From an uncultured delta proteobacterium (GTDB lineage: Bacteria; Desulfobacterota; Desulfovibrionia; Desulfovibrionales; Desulfovibrionaceae), in the NCBI GenBank assembly GCA_903835685.1, contig CAILNX010000060.1:1-64000 (forward strand): 64,000 nt of DNA, in the 5' to 3' direction. The position numbers and the translations under genes were made by a program. Position 1 is the stretch's first letter. Each line of letters starts with the position of its first letter. The notes beneath the pieces are model-generated. The model did no database searches. It had not been told where the DNA came from and worked only from the letters and a program-made list of their open reading frames with translations. Shown here in pieces: positions 55,628 to 63,947 of the stretch.

Positions 55628-56125
55628 TCATCCGGCGAAGCGCTTGCCGAGCCGCACCCGGCATCCGCTCTTGGAGAATTCCAACGAATCGAACTGCATA
55701 CGGGCCAGGAATATCCCCCGTCCGCATGGAGTTTCAAGGTTGCACGTCTCATTGGGGTCCAGCAGCTTTTCAAAATCGAATCCACCCCCCTCGTCGGTGA
55801 TGGTCCAAAAGATGGACCCTCCGCCAACGAAGGATTCGATCATCACCTTGCGCCTACCCAAATCCGGGTTGCCCCGCCGGCTGCCTCGCAGCCGCTCCAG
55901 GGCGTCCATGCCGTCCTTGAGTGTCTCTACCTTTTCGTCGAAGGATATCTCCAGATTCCCGTGCTCAATGGCGTTGATGATGATTTCCGACAGGCCGAGT
56001 TCCAGCCCCAGTCGGTCTTCCTCCTTGATCAGGCCTGCATATTCGTCGATCATGGATCTGACAATTTCAGGAACTTGAAGACAATCGTTACCGATATATC
56101 GTGCTGTTTTGTTTGACTTGGTCAT
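55628..56125 (-). CDS. RsbW-type serine kinase/anti-sigma factor (HATPase)
   Basis: A 165-residue GHKL ATPase: LELGLSEIIINAIEHGNLEI (N box), ITDEGGGFDFEKL (G1) and CGRGIFLARMQFDSLEF (G2). It has no membrane segments. Such proteins bind a sigma factor or another target and phosphorylate a STAS partner. It lies 12 bases before the RsbU-type gene, so they form one operon. No sigma factor gene is adjacent. Confidence 0.85.
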   Translation of the reverse strand: MTKSNKTARYIGNDCLQVPEIVRSMIDEYAGLIKEEDRLGLELGLSEIIINAIEHGNLEISFDEKVETLKDGMDALERLRGSRRGNPDLGRRKVMIESFVGGGSIFWTITDEGGGFDFEKLLDPNETCNLETPCGRGIFLARMQFDSLEFSKSGCRVRLGKRFAG

Positions 56126-56149
56126 GCTTATATTGGTTTGAAACGGATT

Positions 56150-56410
56150 TCAGGCGGCCAGCTCGGCCAAAAACTCGTTGATCTTTTCCTTGATGACGGT
56201 CCAGGGGAGCAGGAAGGGTTTCTCCTCGACGGTTATGATGATGTTGCCATCGTGGATGCGGTAGCTCCCGGAAATGCCCTTGCCGGAAAAGGTCCCCCCG
56301 GTCAGGTCGCCCGCAACGCTCCCTCCAAAGGACCGGGCCATCTGTCGAACACTCTGCAAGGTCTTTTCCGGAGGCGCGTCCAGTCTCCTTTCGATGATCA
56401 ACTTTTTCAT
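56150..56410 (-). CDS. PHA-granule-region-type small protein (86 aa)
   Basis: ATG 56410 overlaps the upstream stop (TGATG). The pattern KLIIERRLDAPPEKTLQSVR, SFGGSVAGDLTGGTFSGKGI, GSYRIHDGNIIITVEEKPFL, LPWTVIKEKINEFLAELAA corresponds to the polyhydroxyalkanoic-acid-system (PHA_gran_rgn-like) family. The role in granules is not well defined. It is coupled to the EcsC-like gene upstream. Recognition is from memory of the family pattern. Confidence 0.68.
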   Translation of the reverse strand: MKKLIIERRLDAPPEKTLQSVRQMARSFGGSVAGDLTGGTFSGKGISGSYRIHDGNIIITVEEKPFLLPWTVIKEKINEFLAELAA

Positions 56411-57228
56411 CAACGCATCCCGATCCGTTGGGGTACATGCTGTCCAGTCCGGGCCCTGGTCAGTTTCATGGCCTGATAGCGCTCCAGGACTTCGCTGCGT
56501 CCGTAAATTCTTTCCAGCCTCCGGACGGTGAAGTGGCCCGTGGCCATCTCCTGAAAGTGAGTCATGAACAGGTAGTTCACCGTGGCCCCGCCGACTGCGC
56601 CGATGACCGGCACGAACTGGGCCGCCGCCTTTTCGCCGACCACGACGCTGAATCTCGACGCAATGGTCTCGATGAGCCGGAGGAGGACCGGGGTCAGATC
56701 GTCGCCGACCCTTCCGACGATCAGGAGCTGGATGACCCGTTCGGCCTCGGCGGCCAGGACCTGCCGCATGGCGAAATATCCCATCGACGAGGCCGGACCG
56801 CCCAGGGCAAAGACCTCCATGCAAGCCACCCGGGTCGAGGGGGCGGCGATGTCCTCACCTTTGGACTGGGCGATGCCTGCTATGGACCGGAGCATGAGGC
56901 AGGTGGTGAACGGAAGTTCCACCAGGAGAGCCGGGCCGCCAAAGGCCCCGCTGGCCGCTCCGGCAGCCGTGGCCAGGGCCTTCTGCATCCAGCGCGACGG
57001 GACGGACGAACCCTCGCCCATGGACCCCACGGCGAGGTTCATGGCCTTGGACAGGGAATGGTTGACCGCCGCTCCCAGGCCGTTCTTCAGCCGGGTCGGC
57101 AGGCAGTCCAGGGCGATCTCGATGGGCGCGCCGATATGCGCGCACAGGCGCGAGACGAACCCCGGGTTCTCCAGCAGCCGGACCGCCAGGGCCAGGTCGC
57201 TCAGGTCCTTCTTGTCCCAGTTCATCAT
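56410..57228 (-). CDS. EcsC-like protein
   Basis: A 272-residue protein. ATG 57228 overlaps the TauE stop. The central part (AGAASGAFGGPALLVELPFT, TCLMLRSIAGIAQSKGEDI, CMEVFALGGPASSMGYFAMR, FVPVIGAVGGATVNYLFMTH) matches EcsC-family proteins, with Gly-rich hydrophobic helices that could touch membranes. The C-terminus ends VLERYQAMKLTRARTGQHVP. The family's biochemical role is unknown. It sits between the TauE gene and the PHA-type small gene, all overlapping and so one operon. Confidence 0.78.
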   Translation of the reverse strand: MMNWDKKDLSDLALAVRLLENPGFVSRLCAHIGAPIEIALDCLPTRLKNGLGAAVNHSLSKAMNLAVGSMGEGSSVPSRWMQKALATAAGAASGAFGGPALLVELPFTTCLMLRSIAGIAQSKGEDIAAPSTRVACMEVFALGGPASSMGYFAMRQVLAAEAERVIQLLIVGRVGDDLTPVLLRLIETIASRFSVVVGEKAAAQFVPVIGAVGGATVNYLFMTHFQEMATGHFTVRRLERIYGRSEVLERYQAMKLTRARTGQHVPQRIGMR

Positions 57229-58124
57229 TGGAAGGTGAAAAACATGAGTTTGACGGCCAGGAGGAGGAAGACCGGGACCAGGAGGAACAACAGCTTCTTC
57301 CCGTCGATGCGGTTGGAGAGCTTGGCCCCGAACTGGGCTCCGATGACGGACCCCAGGCCCATGCACAGCGCGGTCTTGTAGGGCATGGAGCCGTGGGACA
57401 GGATGGGAATGAGGGTGAAGCCCGCATTGATGGCGGTGATGAAATGCGAGGTGGCCGTGGCCACGTGGACCGGGAAGGACAGGATGTAGACCAGGGCGGG
57501 CATCTGGATCAGGCCGCCGCCGATGCCGAGAAAGGAGGAGAGCACGCCGATGACCGCTGTGACGCCGACCCCCAGGGCCTCGTTCACGGTGTACTCGAAC
57601 CGGTGCCCGGAACGGTCCACGATCACCCTGCGGGCGTGATTGCTCTCCTGAGGCCGGTCCAGGATGACTTCGTCAATATGGGACAGGCGCGAGGAAGCGG
57701 CCGCCTTGCCGAGGTCGGCCTTGTTCTTCCAGAAAGGGCGGGCCGTCGCGGCCCCTTCGTTGTCCCTGGGATGCAGGAGAATGTACAGGGCCAGAAGCAA
57801 GAGAAAAAAGCCGAAGATGAAAGAGAACAGATTCAGGTGGATGTGGTACATGACCGCCACGGTGATCAGGGCGCCCGGAATGGCTGCCAGCCCGAACTTG
57901 GTGGCGCTGACCATGTCGATGCGTTTTTCCCGCCAATAGGCCAGGGTGCCGGACAGGGTGTTGCAGAACACCACAAAGGTCGACACCCCGATGAGTTCGA
58001 TGGTGCTGTAGGTATAGAACGTGGCCACCATGGGGACGATCAGGGGACCGCCCCCGATGCCGACCAGGGTTCCGTAGCAGCCCACGCACAGGCCGAAAAG
58101 AATAAGCCCAATGGCCTCGAACAC
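57225..58124 (-). CDS. TauE/SafE-family anion exporter
   Basis: A 299-residue protein. GTG 58124 has GGGAGAAAGAC just upstream and begins at the first helix; an ATG at 58151 is an alternative. Two repeats of the TauE motif are seen: GTLVGIGGGPLIVPMVATFY and FLGIGGGLIQMPALVYILSF. Eight helices in all with a central hydrophilic loop (~140-190). It would export sulfite/sulfonates or similar ions. TauE-type genes also occur in published RS-1 magnetosome islands. This one is separate from the TauE domain of MamEO. Confidence 0.85.
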   Translation of the reverse strand: MFEAIGLILFGLCVGCYGTLVGIGGGPLIVPMVATFYTYSTIELIGVSTFVVFCNTLSGTLAYWREKRIDMVSATKFGLAAIPGALITVAVMYHIHLNLFSFIFGFFLLLLALYILLHPRDNEGAATARPFWKNKADLGKAAASSRLSHIDEVILDRPQESNHARRVIVDRSGHRFEYTVNEALGVGVTAVIGVLSSFLGIGGGLIQMPALVYILSFPVHVATATSHFITAINAGFTLIPILSHGSMPYKTALCMGLGSVIGAQFGAKLSNRIDGKKLLFLLVPVFLLLAVKLMFFTFQ

Positions 58125-58415
58125 GTCTTTCTCCCGGCAAATAACGCACATCGCGGAGGGCCGCAGGCATCCCCGCTCCGGAAACACGGAACCCGGCCCA
58201 TTCCTCGGACCGGGTTGCTTGTCAGCCAAAGATGTTTGCATTAAAGTCCATTTCGGATCGAAACGCCAGCATAAAAACGCCCTGGACAAGAGCGGGATGC
58301 TCTCGCTGCCGCTGCCGCGCCGTCCCCCCGGGCCTCATTCTCAACCCAGCCGCCGCCGACGCCCGCTGCCCGAGGCCGGTTTTTCGGCATATTGAAGGGG
58401 AGTTCAGGAAACCGA

Positions 58416-59963
58416 ATGCGTGAAATCACCGTTGAACTGTTCGAGCACGGGACCGGGCGGCGGACCCGCTTCATTCTGACGGACACGGACCTGGACACCC
58501 TGCGCCGGGACGCCCGAGGGGCTCCGGCCGCCCCGCTGCTGGCCAAAAGAATGGCCGCGCTGGCCCTGGACCAGGGATATGCCCTGGACGACGACCGGGG
58601 GCAGGTTCTCGAAGCCGCACGGCTGATCCTCATCGAGGCGGCCCGGAGCGTCCAACTCTTCGGGCGGCCGCGCCAGGGTGGCGCGGCCCCCGATGCTGCC
58701 CCGACGGCCCGGGGATCGAACCTGCGGCTGGCCCGGTACGCCGACCTGTCAGCGGAAAGGGAGCGGCTGGCCAAGTCCGCGCGGGACCAGGGCTTCATCC
58801 CGGTCTTCTGGTCCAAGACCCAGGGCCTCAAATTCCAGGAACTCTCCCGGCAGGCTGCGGTTGCCGACAACGGCCAAGGCCGCGCCCTCCTCGATCCCGT
58901 GGCTATGCTGTCCTTCATAACCGACCGCCCCAACCGGAATGTCGCCTACATCCTGGAGGATTTCCACCATCACCTGGGCACGGAGAGCGAGGTCAATCCC
59001 GAGATCGGCGTCATCCGGTCCATGCTGAAAGACCTGCGCGACGCCCTGGCCGGGCGGGACGAACTGGTCTATCTTTTGGTTCCGGCCTCCTTCGAGGCCC
59101 CGGAGGAGATGCGCTCGGTGTTCTGCTCCGAATCCGGAGAGGCGGCCGCCGCCTCGGGCCTGCTCCAACGCTACGGCCGACTGATGACCGACCCCGAGGC
59201 CATCGCCCGCACCAAGCCGGTCATCGGGGTCGAAAGCCACGTCCAGAGGCTGGTCCAGATCCTCTGTCAGATGGAGGCCAACAACCCCCTGCTCATCGGG
59301 CATCCCGGCGTGGGAAAGACCGCCATCGTCGAAGGGCTGGCCCGAGCCATGGTCGAGGACCGGGTGCCTGACGCCATGAAAGGCCGCAAACTCTTCGCCC
59401 TGTCCCTGAACAGCATCGTGGCCGGAACGCGGTACCGCGGCGACCTCGAATCCCGGCTGGACGGACTGATACGGGAGGTCATGCGGGAACGGGACCGGAT
59501 CATCCTCTTCATCGACGAGATGCACAGCCTGGTGTCTGCCGGTCAGTCCGAAGGATCCATGGGCGTGGGCGAGGTGCTCAAGCCGTCCCTGGCCCGAGGC
59601 GATTTTCCGTGCATCGGCGCCACGACCTGGGAGGGGGAGTCGATCATCGCCCAGGACCCCGCGCTTTCCAGGCGGTTCAAACGCGTCCTCGTGAACGAAC
59701 CGAACAGGGAGCACACCCTGCGCATCCTGCGCGGCATCGCCCCCAGCTTCGAGAAACATCACGGGCTGACCATCGACGGCGAAGCCCTGCTGGCCGCCGT
59801 GGAACTCAGCGCGGAGCACATCCCGAGCGCATATCTTCCGGGAAAAGCCGTGGCCCTCCTGGACGGAGCGGCGTCCTTCTGCGCCATGCAGGGCAAGCGC
59901 AGGATGTCCCGGGCCGACATCAGCGCCGAGCTTGAAAAAATATTCGAATTCGAGCGCGATTGA
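58416..59963 (+). CDS. AAA+ ATPase: Ycf46-like N-terminal domain plus ClpA/B D1-like module
   Basis: A 515-residue protein with AGGAAA before ATG 58416. Residues ~125-240 (IPVFWSKTQGLKFQE, LDPVAMLSFI, VAYILEDFHHHLG, DELVYLLVPASF) follow the N-terminal domain of Ycf46-type AAA proteins. The AAA module starts near 270: Walker A GHPGVGKT (295-302), pore/arm GTRYRGDLESRLDGL, Walker B ILFIDEMHSL and sensor IGATTWEGESII, as in ClpA/ClpB D1. It ends in a short helical lid. It is not a full Clp: no second ring, N-domain or ClpP-docking loop. Divergently transcribed from TauE and followed by the STAS gene. Confidence 0.78.
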   Translation: MREITVELFEHGTGRRTRFILTDTDLDTLRRDARGAPAAPLLAKRMAALALDQGYALDDDRGQVLEAARLILIEAARSVQLFGRPRQGGAAPDAAPTARGSNLRLARYADLSAERERLAKSARDQGFIPVFWSKTQGLKFQELSRQAAVADNGQGRALLDPVAMLSFITDRPNRNVAYILEDFHHHLGTESEVNPEIGVIRSMLKDLRDALAGRDELVYLLVPASFEAPEEMRSVFCSESGEAAAASGLLQRYGRLMTDPEAIARTKPVIGVESHVQRLVQILCQMEANNPLLIGHPGVGKTAIVEGLARAMVEDRVPDAMKGRKLFALSLNSIVAGTRYRGDLESRLDGLIREVMRERDRIILFIDEMHSLVSAGQSEGSMGVGEVLKPSLARGDFPCIGATTWEGESIIAQDPALSRRFKRVLVNEPNREHTLRILRGIAPSFEKHHGLTIDGEALLAAVELSAEHIPSAYLPGKAVALLDGAASFCAMQGKRRMSRADISAELEKIFEFERD

Positions 59964-60250
59964 CGCATTTCCCACCCCTTGCCGACTCGACCTCGGCGGG
60001 ATGGACATCCCGGCTCCCTCGCCGCGTCCCTGCCAGGCAGGCGCAGAGGGTTTATCATGGACAAATGAGGGCAGGGTGGTTAATGATGACCGGTAAGAAT
60101 GAGTTTATTTTCATTTTTATCCGCCCGAGCAATGCTTCCTCGCTATTCGGCGGCACGGTCCCGTCGCTTGGCCGAGATGGGCATGAGGGCTGACAACGAA
60201 AGAGCTTTCGCTATCCGAACATGAAGCAGCGATTCACATAAGGAGTGGGC
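59964..60250 (+). other. Intergenic region before the STAS gene
   Basis: Near 300 bases without a supported gene. An inverted CGAAAG/CTTTCG pair lies at about 60198-60211. An AT-rich patch (60090-60122, GAATGAGTTTATTTTCATTT) could hold a promoter for the STAS gene at 60251. Confidence 0.4.
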
Positions 60251-60574
60251 ATGCCCGTCAACGTCACCCTGCAAGAAGATGGAAATTCCGGACAGGCGCT
60301 GCACATCAGCCTCATCGGACGATTCGACATCTCCATGTACACGCAATTCGGCGCCTGCTACAAGGACCATCTCGGGAACGTCTCTCAGATCATCATCGAC
60401 ATGGACGAACTGGAATACCTGGACAGCAGCGCGCTGGGCATGCTGCTCATGCTGCGGGAGCGGGCCGGGGGGGCCAGCGCCAAGATTCAGTTGATCAACA
60501 TTTCCCCGGCCGTGGGCAAGATCCTCTCCACAGTCAAATTCGACAAGCTGTTCTCAACCCAGATGAAGGCCTGA
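60251..60574 (+). CDS. STAS-domain anti-anti-sigma factor
   Basis: A 107-residue STAS protein. GGAGTGGGC precedes the ATG. The conserved phosphorylation region is LEYLDSSALGMLLML (DSSA 58-61). It is the likely substrate of the RsbW kinase at 55628 and RsbU phosphatase at 54416. Its C-terminal half matches the partial gene at 1-119. It lies between the AAA+ gene and the coiled-coil/OmpA genes, followed by a terminator. Confidence 0.9.
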   Translation: MPVNVTLQEDGNSGQALHISLIGRFDISMYTQFGACYKDHLGNVSQIIIDMDELEYLDSSALGMLLMLRERAGGASAKIQLINISPAVGKILSTVKFDKLFSTQMKA

Positions 60575-60614
60575 CCCGTGCATCAGCACCGAAAGAACGG
60601 GCGTTGAACGCCTT

Positions 60615-60656
60615 GAAGAGGGGGTCGCCCAGCTCAAGCCGGACCGCCCCCTTCTT
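60615..60656 (+). terminator. Probable Rho-independent terminator after the STAS gene
   Basis: GAAGAGGGGG (60615-60624) and CCCCCTTCTT (60647-60656) form a long, slightly imperfect stem with an internal extension, followed by GTTTTGAT. It separates the STAS gene from the coiled-coil gene. Confidence 0.6.
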
Positions 60657-60704
60657 GTTTTGATCTCGCCCGGTTTCACGAACCCCAAGAATGGACAGAC
60701 GCGC

Positions 60705-61220
60705 ATGACGCCAGCAAACATGGGCACATCACCGGACGACGAGGCCAGGGCCGTCGAGGAGGCCGTGAGTGGTCCCCTGGGACGGGCGATCCATGACGCG
60801 GCCTGGGGAATCCTGTCCCGGCATCTGGAGCAGGAGGGCCTGGCACTCCAAGGCGTTGTGGAGACGATGGACCAGGCCCACGAGCGTCTGCTCGCGGCGT
60901 TGTCCGACCTAGCCGGATCGCACGAGACGTCCCGGACCATGTCTCAAGACGAACTGGAAGGATTCCGACTTTTCGCCGACAGGGTCTGGGCCGAGAGGAC
61001 CAAGGGCGTGGAGGTCGAGCGTCGAATGGAAGCGCTGGTCACGGAGAACCATGCCCTGAGGAGGGAACTGGCCTCACGCACGGAGCAGTTGGCCCTGTGC
61101 GAGGAAAGCCTGGCCCGGGCCGTGGCCCGGGGTGACGGCTTGTCACGCGAGGCCGCCCTGCTGAAGGGCCGTCTGGCGGAACTTCAGGAGAACTGGGAAC
61201 GGCTCAGCCTGCACCGTTGA
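60705..61220 (+). CDS. Coiled-coil protein (171 aa)
   Basis: ATG 60705 (MTPANMG) with GGACAG upstream; 60720 is possible. An N-terminal helical region (LGRAIHDAAWGILSRHLEQE) is followed by coiled coil (MEALVTENHALRRELASRTE, EAALLKGRLAELQENWERL). The C-terminal L-x-E-N/H-W-E-x-L matches the end of the protein at 32201-33145, suggesting a common origin. No membrane segment. It precedes the large coiled-coil/OmpA gene by 28 bases. Confidence 0.65.
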   Translation: MTPANMGTSPDDEARAVEEAVSGPLGRAIHDAAWGILSRHLEQEGLALQGVVETMDQAHERLLAALSDLAGSHETSRTMSQDELEGFRLFADRVWAERTKGVEVERRMEALVTENHALRRELASRTEQLALCEESLARAVARGDGLSREAALLKGRLAELQENWERLSLHR

Positions 61221-61248
61221 GCCTTCGCAACCGACAACCGGGGCGGAC

Positions 61249-63303
61249 ATGGATTCCCACGAAGATGTGAAAAAAATCGATCCAGAGGCCTTGCTCGCCG
61301 TTGCCGAGCGCGTCGGCGCGCGAGTGGGGGAGGCGCTGGTCCAGGCCGTGGACCAAAAGCTTAAGACCCACCCGCCGATCCCTGGACTGGAACGGATCGG
61401 CCCTACCCAAGAGCGCATCGTCGCCCTTCTGGAGTCTCTCATCGGGAAAAAGCCGTTCCCGGTGGACATCTGGAACGACCTCAAGAACCAGGCGGAAAAC
61501 GACCCCGGAGCATCGGCCGAAATTCGGCGGCTCAAGGCCGAGACGGGAGAACTTCAGTCCCGCTTGGCCCTGACCCGCGAGCAGGCGGCCGAGCTTGAGG
61601 ACCGGCTGCGCACGGCTGAAACCAGAGAGCAATCCGCCGCGCAACGGGCCCAGGAACTGACCGCCCTGGCCCAGACCGTGGGGCGGGAGCAGCGGGAATC
61701 CGCCCAAGAGTTGGAGTCCCTTCGCTCGGCCCTGGAGGTCTCCCGGTCCCTGGCTCAGGATCGCCAGGCCGCCGTGGACAGCGCCCAGGCCACCATCACC
61801 TTTCTTGAATCCGAGATCGAGGGGCTGAGCCGACGCCTGGAAGAGGCGGCCGCCTCGTCGGGCCTTGCGGCTTCGGACCAGGCCCGACAGGAAGAGGCAC
61901 GGCTCCGGTCTCTCGTCCAGGCCGGTCGGCTGGCCGCCCTGGAGCAGGAACTCCACCAGGTTCGCGCCCGGGAGGATGCGGGCCGCTTGGCCCTGGAGCA
62001 GGCTTCGGCCCGGATCGAAGGGTTTGAGCAGCAGGTCCGGGATGCGGAAGCGCGCCTGGAGGCCATGCGCCAGGAAAAACGGGCCGAGGCCGACCAGGCC
62101 GCAAGCGCCCTGGCCGAGGCCCAGGCCCGTATTGCCGCGCTTATGGAAGAAATCCAGCATCTGGAACACGCGGCCCGGGACGCAGCCATGCGTGACCAGA
62201 CCGCATTTCACGAGGTTCCAGCCCCGAAGCAAGAGGCACCCCGGCCGCAGGAACCGGAACAGGCGGATCAGTCCGCCCCGCCGTCCGCCTGGCCGTCCCA
62301 CGGCCCGGAACAGCCCAAAAATGGTGCAAAAGCGCGAAACCCGCGCCTGCCATGGATTCTCTGCGCCATCCTGGCTGGGCTCCTGGCGGTCCAGGGGATC
62401 GCCCTCCGGTCCAGGACCTGCCCGCCCCTGACATCCCAGGAACCCGCCCCGCCTCTGGCCCGGGCGGGCGTGGTCGAAGCCCCCCCTCCCGCGCCGTCTG
62501 CCCAGACCCAAGCGCCTGAGCAACCCAAAACCCCGGTGCAACCGCTGGAACTTCAAAAGGAGCAGAAGCCCGCGCCAGTTCCGCCCCCGGCGCAAGCCAA
62601 AGCGCCCGTTGAAGTGCATCCCCCCGTCCAGACGGGAGAGGCGGCCCGCCCCCCGAAACCGGTGGCGGCGCGAGAACCGGCCCAGCAAAACCCAGAGCAG
62701 GTGCAGACCGCCGCTTTGCCCGCGCCCCGTTCGACCACGGCCCCCCCCCATTCCAAGGCCCCGGAGCAAGGCAACGAAACATCAGTCCTGATCCTGCCGC
62801 GCGCCTTGGCCCCCCTGCTTTCGGCCCTGAACGCCACATCCCCCTCGAACCGGAAGGCCCTGGCCGGGCTGCTTCCCTTCATCCTGGAAAACTCCGGGTC
62901 TGGAGACGCCGGAACCCGAGGTGGAAACGCGGTTCATGGCAAGCAGTCCAAGAAGGTCATTTCCTTCAGCCTGGGCACTCCCGAACTTTCCCCCGAAGCT
63001 GTCCGGCAGGTGGCCGATGCGGTGCAAAAGCTCAAGAAGAAGCCCGGGGCCATGGTCTGGGTGACCGGCTATACCGACGCCACCCCCTTGCCCTCCGAGG
63101 TGGGCACACAGTTCGACAACCTGGCACTGTCTCGGGCGCGGGCCGTTTCAGTAGCCCGCCTTCTTGTCGAGGCAAGCATCGATCCGGAGAGCATCGCCGT
63201 GTTCGGCCTGGGCTCGGCCCTGCCCCTGGCCCCCAACGACAACCCCGGCAACCGGGCAAGGAACCGCCGGGTGGAAATTACCTGGATATGGAGCGGACAA
63301 TGA
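61249..63303 (+). CDS. Coiled-coil, single-span protein with C-terminal OmpA-like domain
   Basis: A 684-residue protein. Residues ~85-310 are coiled coil (IRRLKAETGELQSRLALTRE, LEQELHQVRAREDAGRLALE). One transmembrane helix spans ~365-385 (LPWILCAILAGLLAVQGIAL). A Pro/Ala/Gln-rich linker (~390-510) leads to an OmpA/MotB-type peptidoglycan-binding domain (~560-680): WVTGYTDATPLPSEVG, ALSRARAVSVARLLVEA, NRARNRRVEI. This topology, cytoplasmic rod, membrane, periplasmic wall anchor, would tether an internal structure to the cell wall. Next to coiled-coil genes, it could anchor the filament system, though it lies outside the mam operons. Confidence 0.85.
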   Translation: MDSHEDVKKIDPEALLAVAERVGARVGEALVQAVDQKLKTHPPIPGLERIGPTQERIVALLESLIGKKPFPVDIWNDLKNQAENDPGASAEIRRLKAETGELQSRLALTREQAAELEDRLRTAETREQSAAQRAQELTALAQTVGREQRESAQELESLRSALEVSRSLAQDRQAAVDSAQATITFLESEIEGLSRRLEEAAASSGLAASDQARQEEARLRSLVQAGRLAALEQELHQVRAREDAGRLALEQASARIEGFEQQVRDAEARLEAMRQEKRAEADQAASALAEAQARIAALMEEIQHLEHAARDAAMRDQTAFHEVPAPKQEAPRPQEPEQADQSAPPSAWPSHGPEQPKNGAKARNPRLPWILCAILAGLLAVQGIALRSRTCPPLTSQEPAPPLARAGVVEAPPPAPSAQTQAPEQPKTPVQPLELQKEQKPAPVPPPAQAKAPVEVHPPVQTGEAARPPKPVAAREPAQQNPEQVQTAALPAPRSTTAPPHSKAPEQGNETSVLILPRALAPLLSALNATSPSNRKALAGLLPFILENSGSGDAGTRGGNAVHGKQSKKVISFSLGTPELSPEAVRQVADAVQKLKKKPGAMVWVTGYTDATPLPSEVGTQFDNLALSRARAVSVARLLVEASIDPESIAVFGLGSALPLAPNDNPGNRARNRRVEITWIWSGQ

Positions 63304-63458
63304 GCAAGGACGACCTGCTTGGTCGGTTCGAGGACGTCTCGGACAAGGGATGCCATCCCCGCGTGAGGTTCAGTTCATGGTGGCTCATCGGCCTGTTCGT
63401 GGTCGTGGTCCTGGTGACCATCCTGCATTATTTTTTCGGCCCGGATTGCGGGTGTTGA
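63300..63458 (+). CDS. Small membrane protein (52 aa) after the OmpA-domain gene
   Basis: ATG overlaps the preceding stop (ATGA at 63300-63303). The product is MSKDDLLGRFEDVSDKGCHP, then RVRFSSWWLIGLFVVVVLVT and ILHYFFGPDCGC. One helix, an N-terminal cytoplasmic part and a short Cys-rich tail (CGC). It presumably forms a unit with the OmpA-domain protein. Too short for most gene finders. Confidence 0.6.
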   Translation: MSKDDLLGRFEDVSDKGCHPRVRFSSWWLIGLFVVVVLVTILHYFFGPDCGC

Positions 63459-63536
63459 GCCAAGGGCTCCCAGGCTGAGCGTCCACGCGGCACCATCCAC
63501 GCCGCTGGAGCCTGGCCCGCCGGGACGAAAACCACT

Positions 63537-63947
63537 TCACTTCGCTCTGTCTCCCTCGATGAGGAACCTTCCGAGTTTCTTGTCCACGGTCAAGATATGG
63601 TCAAGAAGCCAGTCGACCAAAAACCGAAAGGTTTCTCCAGCCACCTGTATCTCTCCCTGGCCGAAATGAGTCGCTATGGCATCCAGGCGCGAGATGAAAA
63701 ATTCATGTTCCTTGTAGTGGGTTTGAAAATCTGGATAGTTGTTGTCGCGCATCAATGATTCTTCTTCGCTGAAGTGATGCGTGGCATATTTGAAGAGTTG
63801 AAATATGACTCTCCTGATGACTGCGCTTTCATTGCCATCGGCTCTGGCAGTATGGATCTTGTTTATAAGATCAATCAATTGCCTATGCTGATCGTCAATT
63901 TGTGCCACACCGACAGAAAAGGTCTCGTCCCACGAAAGAAGGAGCAT
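63537..63947 (-). CDS. Bacteriohaemerythrin
   Basis: A 136-residue four-helix di-iron protein with all usual ligands: DDQHRQLIDLINKIH, ATHHFSEEESLM, THYKEHEFFISRLD and LLDHILTVDKKL. It belongs to the same family as 53912-54328, and keeps the H-x-x-x-H in helix 3 that the other lacks. Probably cytosolic O2 binding in a microaerobic or oxygen-sensitive cell. The upstream promoter lies at the window edge, so regulation cannot be read. Confidence 0.9.
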   Translation of the reverse strand: MLLLSWDETFSVGVAQIDDQHRQLIDLINKIHTARADGNESAVIRRVIFQLFKYATHHFSEEESLMRDNNYPDFQTHYKEHEFFISRLDAIATHFGQGEIQVAGETFRFLVDWLLDHILTVDKKLGRFLIEGDRAK

